Notes under the pieces: generated by a model | Databases searched by the model: none | Told to the model about the DNA's origin: nothing | The model's input: only the letters and a program-made list of their open reading frames with translations | Part shown: piece by piece, positions 17,114 to 26,014 of the stretch | Layout of the letters: each line of letters starts with the position of its first letter | How positions within the stretch are numbered: the stretch's first letter is position 1 | Made by a program: the position numbers and the translations under genes | Source: Neobacillus sp. Marseille-Q6967 | GTDB lineage: Bacteria; Bacillota; Bacilli; Bacillales; Cytobacillaceae | DNA length: 64,000 bases | NCBI RefSeq assembly: GCF_946151075.1 | Contig: NZ_CAMGZB010000001.1 | Span: forward strand, 536,001 to 600,000 | Direction: 5' to 3'

Positions 17114-18520
17114 ATGAAAACGTCACAGGGTCATCTAAATAAAATCTATGAAAGAATTTTAGACGAAGTCGATGTCGGGATTCATGCTGTGGATGAAACA
17201 GGGAAAACGATTATCTACAACAAGAAAATGATGCAAATTGAATCGATGGATTTAAAGGATGTTATTAATAAAAATCTATTAGATGTATTTATTTTTAAAG
17301 ACAATCAATCTAGTACTCTTGTTCAAGCTCTTCAGGAAGGAAGAGAAACAACCAACGTAAAACAGACTTATTTTAATAACAAAGGCCGTGAAATTACGAC
17401 CATCAACAATACCTTCCCTATTTTTCAGGATGGAAAAATTCAAGGTGCGGTTGAAATCGCCAAAGATGTGACCAAGCTTGAACGACTCATACATGGCAAT
17501 ATGAATACCAAAGGATCCACTAGATATACATTTGATAGTATCATAGGGAATAGTCCGGCAATGAGAGACGTGGTTGAAGGAGCAAAGCGGGCTACCCGGA
17601 CTTCATCTTATGTCCTGATTGTCGGCGAGACCGGTACTGGGAAAGAACTGTTTGCTCAAAGTATTCATAATGGAAGCGACCGTTTATCCGGCCCTTTTAT
17701 ATCGCAAAACTGTGCAGCGCTTCCTGATAATTTAATTGAGAGTCTGCTTTTTGGAACCAAACGTGGTGCTTTCACGGGAGCCATCGATACACCCGGACTT
17801 TTTGAGCAGGCAAACGGCGGCACGCTGCTGCTTGATGAAATTAACTCATTAAGTATAGGTCTTCAAGCAAAATTATTACGCGTACTTCAAGAAAAAACAA
17901 TCCGGCGTGTCGGCGACACGAAGGATATTCCGGTCGATGTACGGGTTCTGGCCAATATGAATGAGGACCCTATTGACGCCATCGCCAATAATCACATGCG
18001 GAAAGATCTTTACTACCGTCTCGGTGTGGTAACCATCTTTGTTCCGCCTTTACGGGAACGAAAAGAAGACATTCCATTATTGGTGCAGAACTTTATCGAA
18101 AAATATAATGAACGCTTCCGAATGAACGTGAAGGGCTTGTCTGAAGAAGTCAGACAGTCGTTTATGGAGTATGATTGGCTGGGGAATGTTCGTGAGCTCG
18201 AACATATTATTGAAGCGGCCATGAACATTATGATGGAAGATGAAGAAGTGATTATGTACTCCCATTTGCCATTCCAATATCGAAGCAAAATGCAAATGAA
18301 AGAAAGAATGCTGCCCCACTCCACCGTGGACACGTTTATGAGGGAAAACGGCGATGTGACGATTCCGCTAAAAGATCAAATGGAGCAATTCGAAAAATCC
18401 TATATTGAAATTGTCTTGAAGAGGAACAACTCGAACATTTCTAAAACTGCTCAATTACTCGGCTTGAGCCGTCAAAGCCTGCAATACCGTATGAAAAAAT
18501 TAAACATTAAAATAGACTAA
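17114..18520 (+). CDS. Sigma-54-dependent transcriptional activator (RocR-like)
   Basis: A 468-residue enhancer-binding protein with an N-terminal PAS sensor (about 10-120), a central AAA+ domain with Walker A GETGTGKE (about 171), GAFTGA for sigma-54 contact (about 218) and LLLDEIN (about 240), then a C-terminal Fis-type helix-turn-helix (NISKTAQLLGLSRQSLQYRM). It is divergent from the sigma-54-promoted permease and most likely activates it on sensing arginine, ornithine or citrulline. BkdR-like roles are possible, but the neighbourhood is arginine-related. Confidence 0.9.
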   Translation: MKTSQGHLNKIYERILDEVDVGIHAVDETGKTIIYNKKMMQIESMDLKDVINKNLLDVFIFKDNQSSTLVQALQEGRETTNVKQTYFNNKGREITTINNTFPIFQDGKIQGAVEIAKDVTKLERLIHGNMNTKGSTRYTFDSIIGNSPAMRDVVEGAKRATRTSSYVLIVGETGTGKELFAQSIHNGSDRLSGPFISQNCAALPDNLIESLLFGTKRGAFTGAIDTPGLFEQANGGTLLLDEINSLSIGLQAKLLRVLQEKTIRRVGDTKDIPVDVRVLANMNEDPIDAIANNHMRKDLYYRLGVVTIFVPPLRERKEDIPLLVQNFIEKYNERFRMNVKGLSEEVRQSFMEYDWLGNVRELEHIIEAAMNIMMEDEEVIMYSHLPFQYRSKMQMKERMLPHSTVDTFMRENGDVTIPLKDQMEQFEKSYIEIVLKRNNSNISKTAQLLGLSRQSLQYRMKKLNIKID

Positions 18521-18522
18521 AA

Positions 18523-18559
18523 AATGACCGCTGGCGTTGATACCAGCGGTCATTTTTTT
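18523..18559 (+). terminator. Terminator of the RocR-like gene
   Basis: AAATGACCGCTGG pairs with CCAGCGGTCATTT, followed by a T run. Confidence 0.9.
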
Positions 18560-18585
18560 GAGTGTTCATTATCGATTTTAAACTT

Positions 18586-18718
18586 CTGTTGATTGGAGCG
18601 GAAGGCGCGAGACTCCTGCGGGAGTACGGAGCAGGGGAGACCCCGCAGGCGCTTTAGCGCCGAGGAGGCTCCCCGGAACGCCCGCGGAAAGCGAAGTGCC
18701 TGGAGCTCAAATCAACAG
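18586..18718. repeat. 133-bp GC-rich interspersed repeat with terminal inverted repeats
   Basis: Bounded by CTGTTGATT and AATCAACAG (perfect 9-bp inverted ends). The interior is far richer in GC than its surroundings and self-complementary (CTCCTGCGGG, CCCCGCAGG, GCGCTTTAGCGC). Repeats of this kind are scattered in Bacillaceae genomes. No coding capacity. A 47-bp internally deleted relative lies at 44818-44864. Confidence 0.85.
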
Positions 18719-18732
18719 GTCAAATTTAGATA

Positions 18733-19863
18733 TTAAAACCCAGACTCGCCAATTGGAACAATTCCGTTATAATCAGTCCAGTATCCTGCAAGCGGATAAG
18801 CAGGTATATCGCTCCAATGGTCAGGGTCTACCTCATAAACCTCTCCTGTTACATAGCCATACACTAATGATTTTAACGCAAGGTAGTTTTGTTTTGTTAA
18901 ATAACCATTCGATTTCTGACCTAAGCTGCCATCACTTGTATTTCCTTTTGTTTCAAAAAATACTGCTGGGTGGCTATGATGCTCCGGATTTAATCCGTTA
19001 TAGTTAAGCCCCATCATCATTGCGGAAACAACACCGCCTTTAATATCAATATCGTATCCTACTTGACTCTCTCTATCGACAATTTGGTAGCGGTCAATAT
19101 GGGTATATCCATAACCTTCCATTTCATCATACACATAGGCTAGCATTTGACGGGTCACTTTATTGTAATCTTTATATTCTGGTAGAGTCGGTCCATTTGG
19201 AGCGAGTGATACTCCTAGCGAAAAAGAAGTAGCTTCATTGGTGCCATATACTTGCTTGAGTCCTTGGTGATGCAAATCAATCGCAAAATCTGGCTTCAAA
19301 TCAGCCCAGTATGCATACACTACCTGTGATTCTTTTGCAACAAAGCCGCCATCGACAGTCCAATCGCGGTTTAAGTCAAGGGACTTCCCTGTTGATTGAA
19401 TCACTGTTCCACGGGTATTCAGTTCAGCTCCGTCAGGATTGTACATTGGGATAAAATACAGAGTAGACTCTGCCAACACTTTTTGCACATCTTTAGAATT
19501 GCTGCTAGCATAGGTTTTTAATAAATCCAATGCCGCTTCTGTTACCAGTTTTTCATTACCGTGGATCTGGGCTTGAATCCAAATCTTTTTAGATCCTGTA
19601 CCAACCTTCGCTACATAAATGCTCCGATCAGCTTCCGATTTTCCATATTCGTCTAGAGTAAATATTTCTACCTTTCCTTTGCTAGATTGTTCAATATCGC
19701 CTAGAATTTTTACAACATCTGCGTAAGAAAGAGTCGAACTGATAGTTGTATTGCCGTTGGTTGATGGTCCTCCAGGGTTGGTCGCAGCAAACGCAAGGGA
19801 TGAAAATACTAGAAGTAGAATGGCTGTTAACATGCTTGTTTTTTTCAAAATGGATAAATGCAT
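18733..19863 (-). CDS. Secreted M14 zinc carboxypeptidase
   Basis: A 376-residue exopeptidase with a Sec signal peptide (MHLSILKK, hydrophobic stretch, AFA cut near residue 26). Zinc ligands are HGNE (about 100) and the His in DLHHQG (about 196); FFETKGN (about 301) supplies the catalytic Glu. It should trim C-terminal residues from extracellular peptides. It is near arginine genes but a single transcription unit with AGAGAGGT upstream. Confidence 0.88.
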   Translation of the reverse strand: MHLSILKKTSMLTAILLLVFSSLAFAATNPGGPSTNGNTTISSTLSYADVVKILGDIEQSSKGKVEIFTLDEYGKSEADRSIYVAKVGTGSKKIWIQAQIHGNEKLVTEAALDLLKTYASSNSKDVQKVLAESTLYFIPMYNPDGAELNTRGTVIQSTGKSLDLNRDWTVDGGFVAKESQVVYAYWADLKPDFAIDLHHQGLKQVYGTNEATSFSLGVSLAPNGPTLPEYKDYNKVTRQMLAYVYDEMEGYGYTHIDRYQIVDRESQVGYDIDIKGGVVSAMMMGLNYNGLNPEHHSHPAVFFETKGNTSDGSLGQKSNGYLTKQNYLALKSLVYGYVTGEVYEVDPDHWSDIPAYPLAGYWTDYNGIVPIGESGF

Positions 19864-20078
19864 CGTTTTTACCTCTCTCTATGTTTTAATGCCCTTTATG
19901 TACAAGATCCTCCTCCCCCTCTTCTTTCGGGCTTCTAAATAAATAGTAGGGGAAAATTGGAAGAAAACACAGAGTTAAAAGTCTGAATTCTTAAATTACT
20001 TTAGCGCTTTAAATCAGACAAATGGTATATCCTGACCAGGGTCTTTAGTCACGGGTTTCTTTCGGAACATGATAAAAA

Positions 20079-20099
20079 ACACTATCCAGTTTGGATAGT
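20079..20099 (-). terminator. rocB-like gene terminator
   Basis: CACTATCC/GGATAGTG hairpin with a 5-nt loop; on the minus strand it is followed by six T. The stem resembles the hairpin arm of the GGTGACAGGCACC elements. Confidence 0.8.
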
Positions 20100-20111
20100 G
20101 CCTTCTCTTTT

Positions 20112-21740
20112 TTACTGGGCAGGTGCCTGCCACGTATTTTTAGCCATCATTTTAATCATTTCTTCAAGTAAAGCCGGAACTTCTTCAAAGGCACTTTTAA
20201 TATGAAGGCGTTCGGTTCGTTTATGAGCATCCTTGCCGAACGGACCCACATTTAAGACAGGAGCCCGGAGTTCCCTCATTGCATCAAACGGAATCGTATA
20301 ACTGCTTCCCCAAACAGGGATATTTGCCTTAAAGGACGTCCAGCCTTCTCCCGCGTCGTGATAGTTTACATAGCTTAAATCGCTGATTCCATTGAAATAG
20401 TGTACCTGTTTGATAGGTAAATTGAATTTTTCAAGGCCTTTTTCCTTAACGTACTCTACACATTTCTTTACAAGAGCATCATCAGAAGAATTGACTGCTG
20501 GGTAATAGGGAGGCGCATACATGATGACAATGGCCGGTGCGAGCTCCTGACAGGCAATCATTAGGCTGTCGGCAATACGCAGCGATTTTTCACGATCATC
20601 CCAATTCGAATTAACCTGAACCTCCGCTTTGATTTCCTCGACAAATTCAGTTCCAAATTTACGGGTGGCAAGGGTTTGTAAATCGTCATACCGTAACACA
20701 CTTACTTTACCAATCGGTTCCATGGACTGCTTAGAACAAACCTCTTTATATGCTTCGTTGCAGGCCCTTGCCGCATCCATAGCGACCCGTTCAAAAATCT
20801 CCATGATTTCTTCTGCATTTCGTTTCATTAAAAATACGTTATATAAGGCCGCAGAACGAAATGGTGTTTGTACTGAGTATTCTTGTCTTAAATCTTTTTG
20901 CTGAAGGGTGACCGGAAGCGGTGTTGTTTCCCCCATTACTTTTTCCTGAAAACTTATGTTCCACTCCATCCGCTGAGTTAAGAACGAGGCAATATACGGC
21001 GCTGTAATACCGCTAAGAGGTTCACCTACATGTGTTTCTTTTCCGTAAAAGAGAGCGGAAGGCATAATTTTTCCGATTGAACCGGAATAAACATAATAAC
21101 TTCTATCACCTGGCTCTTGTGTAAATACCGGCTCTCCGTTTAAGAAAAGTTTATAACTGAGATTGTGCTCTTCTTTTAATTCTAGCAGTTTGGAAACTGC
21201 TACACGCATCCCGGAGGAATTCGCTTCTTCATCAGGGACTGTCAGCAAAAGTAGATTAATCGGCCAGTTTTCAACCGATGCTTTTTCTACTAACCCCATG
21301 TGCATGGCAAGGCCCATCTTCATATCCATTGTGCCCCTGCCAAATAAGTATTCACCAGAGAGAAGATCCTGCTTTGCATCATCATCTAATTCATCAATTT
21401 TATTTAATAGTAATTTTGTTAACTCTTCCGGCTGATAGGCATATAATTCAAGGTCCCCATACTCCTCTGTGTTAACCGTATCGAAATGACTAATTAAGAC
21501 AATAGTTTCCTTAGCATCCTGATGCCTATATAACGCAGTTAAAAATCGGCGCCCCAAATCAGCATCATGAAGGCCTAAATTATTGGGATACTCCTGAAAA
21601 TACTCCAACTCCTGAAGCTTCCCCTGAACCTTGCCGGGAAACTCACGCTCACCCTCCGTTAACGTCATACTCCGCCAGCTCACCAGCTCACACAACAACC
21701 CTCGCAACCTATCCGGCGTACCCCACCTAAGCTGTTCCAT
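20112..21740 (-). CDS. rocB: RocB-type M20 family peptidase/deacylase
   Basis: A 542-residue M20-fold protein of the RocB type, implicated in arginine utilisation; its precise reaction is not established. It has SHFDTV, a GRGTMDMKMG metal-binding region, and DEEANSSGM. The start is ATG at 21740. The first codons are extremely G/T-ending (44 of the first 50), and the plus strand here is correspondingly C/A-rich next to repeat copy C. The last residues (WQAPAQ) are encoded by a degenerate copy of the 13-bp core (20122-20134). It is downstream of the permease and amidinohydrolase genes and probably functionally linked. Confidence 0.85.
   Translation of the reverse strand: MEQLRWGTPDRLRGLLCELVSWRSMTLTEGEREFPGKVQGKLQELEYFQEYPNNLGLHDADLGRRFLTALYRHQDAKETIVLISHFDTVNTEEYGDLELYAYQPEELTKLLLNKIDELDDDAKQDLLSGEYLFGRGTMDMKMGLAMHMGLVEKASVENWPINLLLLTVPDEEANSSGMRVAVSKLLELKEEHNLSYKLFLNGEPVFTQEPGDRSYYVYSGSIGKIMPSALFYGKETHVGEPLSGITAPYIASFLTQRMEWNISFQEKVMGETTPLPVTLQQKDLRQEYSVQTPFRSAALYNVFLMKRNAEEIMEIFERVAMDAARACNEAYKEVCSKQSMEPIGKVSVLRYDDLQTLATRKFGTEFVEEIKAEVQVNSNWDDREKSLRIADSLMIACQELAPAIVIMYAPPYYPAVNSSDDALVKKCVEYVKEKGLEKFNLPIKQVHYFNGISDLSYVNYHDAGEGWTSFKANIPVWGSSYTIPFDAMRELRAPVLNVGPFGKDAHKRTERLHIKSAFEEVPALLEEMIKMMAKNTWQAPAQ
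20122..20134. repeat. Degenerate GGTGACAGGCACC core inside the rocB 3' end
   Basis: GGTGCCTGCCACG matches the reverse core at 11 of 13 positions and lies about 22 bp from a CACTATCC/GGATAGTG hairpin, the same arrangement as full copies. It encodes part of the protein C-terminus. Flanking base skew is weak, consistent with an old copy. Confidence 0.45.
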
Positions 21741-21781
21741 CCATCCTTTACCCCTTTACCAATCAATATAAATCTAAAACA

Positions 21782-21900
21782 ACTGTCCGCCTGTGGTGGA
21801 CAGTGTCCACGAGCGGTGCCTGTCACCGTTTTTTACCTTTTTTTACCTTTTTTCCTCCTTTACCTTTTTTACCTCCTTTACCTTTTTTACTGTTTTTCAC
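21782..21900. repeat. GGTGACAGGCACC element, copy C with TTTTTTACC tail
   Basis: AACTGTCCGCC-N5-GGTGGACAGT hairpin, GTCCACGAGC, then the core in reverse orientation (21815-21827). The tail reiterates TTTTTTACC/CCTCCTTTACC units. The left flank (rocB 5' end) is C/A-rich and the right flank (permease 3' end) is G-rich on the plus strand. Confidence 0.85.
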
Positions 21901-21937
21901 ACTATCTTTAACGTTTTTAACGTTTTAATCCTTTTTT

Positions 21938-23344
21938 CTACCCGATTATATCAGTTCCAGAAGCGGATTTATCTGTTTGTTTGTTTTTGAAGTAGTAAAA
22001 TAGGTAGCAAAGTGCCAGGAATCCTAGGCCGATGAGGAGTCCGATTAACTGGGTTGGGTCAAAGGCTAGGAAAATGAGTATGGATACACAGAATACGATA
22101 CATACCAATGGAATAAACGGGTAAAATGGTACTTTGTATTGCAAGTCTTCTAATTTACCGCCGCCTTTTAGGTATTTCCGTCTAAACATAAGCTGTGAAA
22201 GGGCAATGCCGATCCATGAAATGGTTACCGAAATTCCTGCAATAGACATTAAAAGTACGAATACTGTATCGGCAGCAATGACACTTGTCAGCAAAGATAA
22301 TAGTGAAAAAATCATGGTAAACACAAGGGCTGTTAATGGAACTTTCCGCTTTGATAGCTTTCCAAACAGTTTTGGTGCCATTCCTTCATGACTCATTGCC
22401 CAGAGAAGCCTTGTTGATGCATAGATACAAGAGTTTCCTACTGATAATATTGCAGTCAGGATAACAAAGTTCATAATATCTGGTGCGAATGGAATACCAG
22501 CCAAATCCATTAAAGTGACGAATGGGCTTTCTAACAATCCAAGCTCCTTAGTTGGAAAAATCGCAGATAAGATAATAATAGAGGCAAGATAAAAGACAAT
22601 GATTCTAAATAAAACATTACGAATCGCACGAGGGATATTCTTTTGAGGTTCTTCACTTTCACCGGCTGCAATCCCAATCAATTCCGATCCTTGATAGGAA
22701 AAAATAACATTCATCATTGTTACAAATAGTATGGCAATCCCGGCTGGAAATAACCCAGATGGTGCCAAATTATCTAATAATGGAGCTGGTCTGTCTGCAA
22801 GTGGAACAATTCCTAAAATGGCGCCTACACCTATAATGATAAAAAAGATCACTGCTACTACCTTTATTCCAGCAAACCAATATTCCGCCTCAGCGAAACC
22901 TCTTGTCGTTAAGGCATTGAGACCAAATAATAAGAAAATGAAAACCGCACACCATATCCAGACGGAAATATCAGGGAACCATCTTTGCATTAAGATACCA
23001 GCAGCGGTAAATTCGACTCCCGCCGTTGTTGCCGATCCAACAAAGTACATCCATCCTAAGGAAAATCCAGCCGAAGGACTTACAAATTTGCTGGCATACG
23101 TCTGAAACGAACCTGTAACCGGCATATAGACAGCAAGCTCCCCCAAACACACCATAACCAAGTACAAAATGATCCCGCCAAAGATGTACCCGATTAAGGC
23201 ACCACCCGCTCCTGCCTGATTGATGGTATAACCGGCATTTAAAAACAGCCCCGTGCCAATAACTCCCCCTAATGAAAGCATAAACAAATGACGCCGTTTC
23301 ATCGACCGATTTAACTGATTCTGCTTGCCCTCTTGATTTTCCAT
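21938..23344 (-). CDS. APC-family amino acid permease (RocE/RocC type), second paralogue
   Basis: A 468-residue, 12-helix permease closely similar to the one at 15413-16855 (GGVIGTGLFLNAG, EAEYWFAGIK). ATG at 23344 is preferred over the in-frame GTG at 23356 because GGGGGAAGG precedes it. It follows the two amidinohydrolase genes on the same strand with a 42-bp gap, so it likely imports arginine or a methylated arginine for them. Confidence 0.87.
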   Translation of the reverse strand: MENQEGKQNQLNRSMKRRHLFMLSLGGVIGTGLFLNAGYTINQAGAGGALIGYIFGGIILYLVMVCLGELAVYMPVTGSFQTYASKFVSPSAGFSLGWMYFVGSATTAGVEFTAAGILMQRWFPDISVWIWCAVFIFLLFGLNALTTRGFAEAEYWFAGIKVVAVIFFIIIGVGAILGIVPLADRPAPLLDNLAPSGLFPAGIAILFVTMMNVIFSYQGSELIGIAAGESEEPQKNIPRAIRNVLFRIIVFYLASIIILSAIFPTKELGLLESPFVTLMDLAGIPFAPDIMNFVILTAILSVGNSCIYASTRLLWAMSHEGMAPKLFGKLSKRKVPLTALVFTMIFSLLSLLTSVIAADTVFVLLMSIAGISVTISWIGIALSQLMFRRKYLKGGGKLEDLQYKVPFYPFIPLVCIVFCVSILIFLAFDPTQLIGLLIGLGFLALCYLFYYFKNKQTDKSASGTDIIG

Positions 23345-23386
23345 ACCTTCCCCCACCCCTCTTAAATTAGAATGACCCCTAATTCA

Positions 23387-24148
23387 TTAAAAACGCAGTG
23401 ACAAGCAGCTTAACCCGCCATCTAGCTTACGAAATTCAGACATTTCAAGCTCAATTGTTTGATAGCCGGCTTCGTTAATTTTTTGTTTTGTAATCGGATA
23501 ACCTGCAGGCATAATGACATAGTCGTTCACACGAATACAATTAGCGGCGTACTCCTCTTCCGGTGGTACAATAATTTTTTCATAGTGGTTGAAGTCTGGG
23601 TGATCAATAAATTCCCCTGCAGCCACAATTGTTTGATTTCCTAAATAGGTGATCCCTGTTTTTAAGTGAAAAAATTTTTCTAACTGTACGATTGTAGCTT
23701 TGAATCCTTCTGATTCTAGAATTTGTTTTAATTGCTCAGCCCCCTCACGGTTTGTTCTGGCAGAAATACCGATATAAAAATGATCTTCAATCTGTAAAAT
23801 ATCTCCTCCATCAAGTGTTCCTGGTGCTTTTATATAATGAATAGTTTCATAGAAGGACTTGATAACCGGTTCCATATCACGGATTTCTCCATTCCGTGAC
23901 AAGGCTCCGGGATTTGAAATAACGGCAAACTTTGGTGTAAGAACCGCTGTATCTTCCACGAAAGTGGAATCCGGGAATTCTAAATTACTAGGAAGGATGG
24001 TGACTTCTGTTCCACACTTCTTTAACGCCTCCACATATGCCTGATGCTGCTCTAATGCTTTTTCCAAAATAGGCTGCCCCAGATCAGAAGTAGTTAAGCC
24101 ATTCACATAGCTTTCTCCAGGTGTTTTAACAATTGTATTTTTAAACAT
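23387..24148 (-). CDS. Dimethylarginine dimethylaminohydrolase (DDAH) family protein
   Basis: A 253-residue pentein-fold hydrolase. It has the substrate-loop LDGGD, the catalytic His in HLKTG (about 159) and the nucleophilic Cys in DGGLSCLSLRF at the C-terminus (about 249). The family converts N-methylated arginines to citrulline and methylamines. The open frame extends to 24244, but ATG at 24148 with GGAGGAAG is the supported start, leaving a 16-bp gap to the upstream amidinohydrolase. Plain arginine as substrate cannot be excluded. Confidence 0.85.
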   Translation of the reverse strand: MFKNTIVKTPGESYVNGLTTSDLGQPILEKALEQHQAYVEALKKCGTEVTILPSNLEFPDSTFVEDTAVLTPKFAVISNPGALSRNGEIRDMEPVIKSFYETIHYIKAPGTLDGGDILQIEDHFYIGISARTNREGAEQLKQILESEGFKATIVQLEKFFHLKTGITYLGNQTIVAAGEFIDHPDFNHYEKIIVPPEEEYAANCIRVNDYVIMPAGYPITKQKINEAGYQTIELEMSEFRKLDGGLSCLSLRF

Positions 24149-24164
24149 GATTCTTCCTCCTTTT

Positions 24165-25031
24165 TTATCCTCGAACCACTGGACATGTAAGACATGTTGG
24201 CCCGCCTGTTCCCAAATAAGAGATTTCATTTCCTTCATATTCATAGACAGTTGCCCCGGCCGCTAGTAATTGTTCTTTTGTTGAAGGATTTCCCGAAACC
24301 ATGACGCAGACTCTCGGTGCTAATGCAAGAACATTACAGCCGAGCCGATGATACTCTTCCTCTGGTACTTCAATTAATTGAAAGCCGCGCCTGATCAATA
24401 ACTGTCTAAGAAAGACTGGCATGAGTCTTGAATAAACCACAGCCAGGTTTTCATCTACGATACTGATGATTGACATAAGATGGAGACATTCCCCTTCTCC
24501 TTGATCATGCGGCAATGGAACCACAATACATTCATCTACTAAATCCTTCGTCATTTCTTGAATTTGGCGGATGGCTTCATCATTCGTCCGATAGCCACGG
24601 CCAATTAACAAAGTCCGGTCATCGAGCCAAACGAGGTCCCCTCCATCCGCGACCGCATCCCCGGTTAGTTCTCCTACAATTGGAATATTCTTTTCTTGTA
24701 AAAATTGCTTGTAAGCAGCAGCTTCAAGTTGACGCAATTTTTTCCCTGATTTTAAAATAATCGCTCCAGCTTTCGTAAATTTAACGGGGTCATGTGCATA
24801 TAGAGAATCTAGTCCTGCAGATTCGGACACAGGTAAAAACTCAATTTCAGCCACATGTTCTTTAATAATGGAAAGGAACTGTTCAAACTCTTGCTGGGCC
24901 TTTATGTAATCTGGTTCATTGATGTAATTGTACTTTTTCCATTCATTCCTTAGATGTTCTTGGCTGACAAAGGCATCCTTCGGGTGTTTCAAGATTACCT
25001 TGTTGAGATTTTTATACATAGATGTTAACAA
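24165..25031 (-). CDS. Amidinotransferase/arginine deiminase-fold hydrolase
   Basis: A 288-residue pentein-fold protein with DGGDLVWLDD, the His region PHDQGEGECLH, and a C-terminal GGPTCLTCP carrying the likely nucleophilic Cys (about 281). It is distantly related to the DDAH gene immediately downstream. The TTG start has AAAAGGAGG 8 nt upstream; the ATG four codons on is too far. First gene of the operon, divergent from an IclR regulator. Its substrate is a guanidino compound by family; which one is unknown. Confidence 0.78.
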   Translation of the reverse strand: MLTSMYKNLNKVILKHPKDAFVSQEHLRNEWKKYNYINEPDYIKAQQEFEQFLSIIKEHVAEIEFLPVSESAGLDSLYAHDPVKFTKAGAIILKSGKKLRQLEAAAYKQFLQEKNIPIVGELTGDAVADGGDLVWLDDRTLLIGRGYRTNDEAIRQIQEMTKDLVDECIVVPLPHDQGEGECLHLMSIISIVDENLAVVYSRLMPVFLRQLLIRRGFQLIEVPEEEYHRLGCNVLALAPRVCVMVSGNPSTKEQLLAAGATVYEYEGNEISYLGTGGPTCLTCPVVRG

Positions 25032-25044
25032 GTGATTTACCTCC

Positions 25045-25063
25045 TTTTCCGCATAGTGGAAAA
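25045..25063. promoter_or_regulatory. Possible IclR operator
   Basis: TTTTCC-N7-GGAAAA inverted repeat between the promoter and ribosome site of the amidinohydrolase operon. It is positioned to block transcription; binding by the divergent IclR protein is inferred. Confidence 0.4.
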
Positions 25064-25097
25064 TATTTTCTTATACTGGAAATCTTTATAATATGAT

Positions 25098-25124
25098 ATT
25101 ATAGTAGGTGGAAATACATGTCAA
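25098..25124 (-). promoter_or_regulatory. Promoter of the amidinohydrolase operon
   Basis: On the minus strand: TTGACA (25124-25119), 15-bp spacer, TATAAT (25103-25098). The short spacer is slightly suboptimal for the vegetative sigma factor. Confidence 0.6.
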
Positions 25125-25205
25125 TATATTTTGAATTTACTGAACAATCGGCGCACGCCCATTTTAAGGATGGCAGATAATAAAATTAGATAGGGGTTGC
25201 TTAGA

Positions 25206-25943
25206 ATGCAAACGATTGACCGAGCCATGCAAGTCATTAAAGTCCTGGCTGAAAATGATATAAAAAAATGGTATTCGATTACGGATTTATCAAAAGAATG
25301 TGACCTGCCTGTTAGTACCATGCATCGTCTTTTACAATCCATGATTAAACATGGACTAATCCAGCAGGATCCGAATCTAAAACTCTACTCAATGGGGAAT
25401 GCATGGTTAGAATACGGCTTGCAAATGTATGATACCTTCGATTTTGTCGGGCTGATCCGCCCCGAAATGGAAAAATTGATGCATGAGGTCGAAGAGAGTG
25501 TTTATTTTAGCAAACCTATCGGACAAGAAGCCCTAGTAGTGGAGAGAATCGACTGCCCTCATAACCCCATTCGGATTTATGATCAGCTGGGTATCAGAAT
25601 CCCCATGAACATTGGGGCAGCCAATAAAGCCATGCTGGCACATATGCCAAACGACGAGGCGTTAAACATCTTAAATAAGTTAGTACCAAAAGAGGAACTG
25701 GAGTCCTTCTTACAATTGCTAGATACCATTCGCCATAAAGGCTATGGAGAAAGCCACGGGGAAAAAACAAAAGGCACCTCCTCCGTTGCCGCTCCCATCT
25801 TCAACCACTCCAACGAACTAATAGGAGCCCTAAGCATCGGATACGTCAACTTCAACCTAACAGAAGAACGGCAAAACTTCCTAACCGAAAAAGTAACCGA
25901 ATACGGCCTGCGGATCTCCGCCAAACTAGGAAGCAAACGATAA
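25206..25943 (+). CDS. IclR-family transcriptional regulator
   Basis: A 245-residue regulator with an N-terminal winged helix (DLPVSTMHRLLQSMIKHGLI, about 30-50) and a C-terminal effector-binding domain with NIGAANKAMLAHMP. ATG at 25206 with GGGG 9 nt upstream is favoured over TTG at 25197. Divergence from the DDAH/amidinohydrolase/permease operon makes that operon the likely target. The last 56 codons are 91% A/C-ending (51 of 56), against normal use earlier in the gene, adjoining repeat copy D. Confidence 0.9.
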   Translation: MQTIDRAMQVIKVLAENDIKKWYSITDLSKECDLPVSTMHRLLQSMIKHGLIQQDPNLKLYSMGNAWLEYGLQMYDTFDFVGLIRPEMEKLMHEVEESVYFSKPIGQEALVVERIDCPHNPIRIYDQLGIRIPMNIGAANKAMLAHMPNDEALNILNKLVPKEELESFLQLLDTIRHKGYGESHGEKTKGTSSVAAPIFNHSNELIGALSIGYVNFNLTEERQNFLTEKVTEYGLRISAKLGSKR

Positions 25944-25952
25944 AACAAACAC

Positions 25953-26009
25953 AAAAAGAAGCCTTGTCATTGGAACTGGAACAATCCATAAACAAGACTT
26001 CTTTTTTGT
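25953..26009 (+). terminator. Terminator of the IclR gene
   Basis: AAGAAGCCTTGT pairs with ACAAGACTTCTT (one mismatch) and a T run follows. Confidence 0.7.
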
Positions 26010-26014
26010 GTTAT

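Noticed and set aside
24149..24244. N-terminal extension of the DDAH gene
   Set aside because: It overlaps the upstream amidinohydrolase gene; GGAGGAAG supports the start at 24148.
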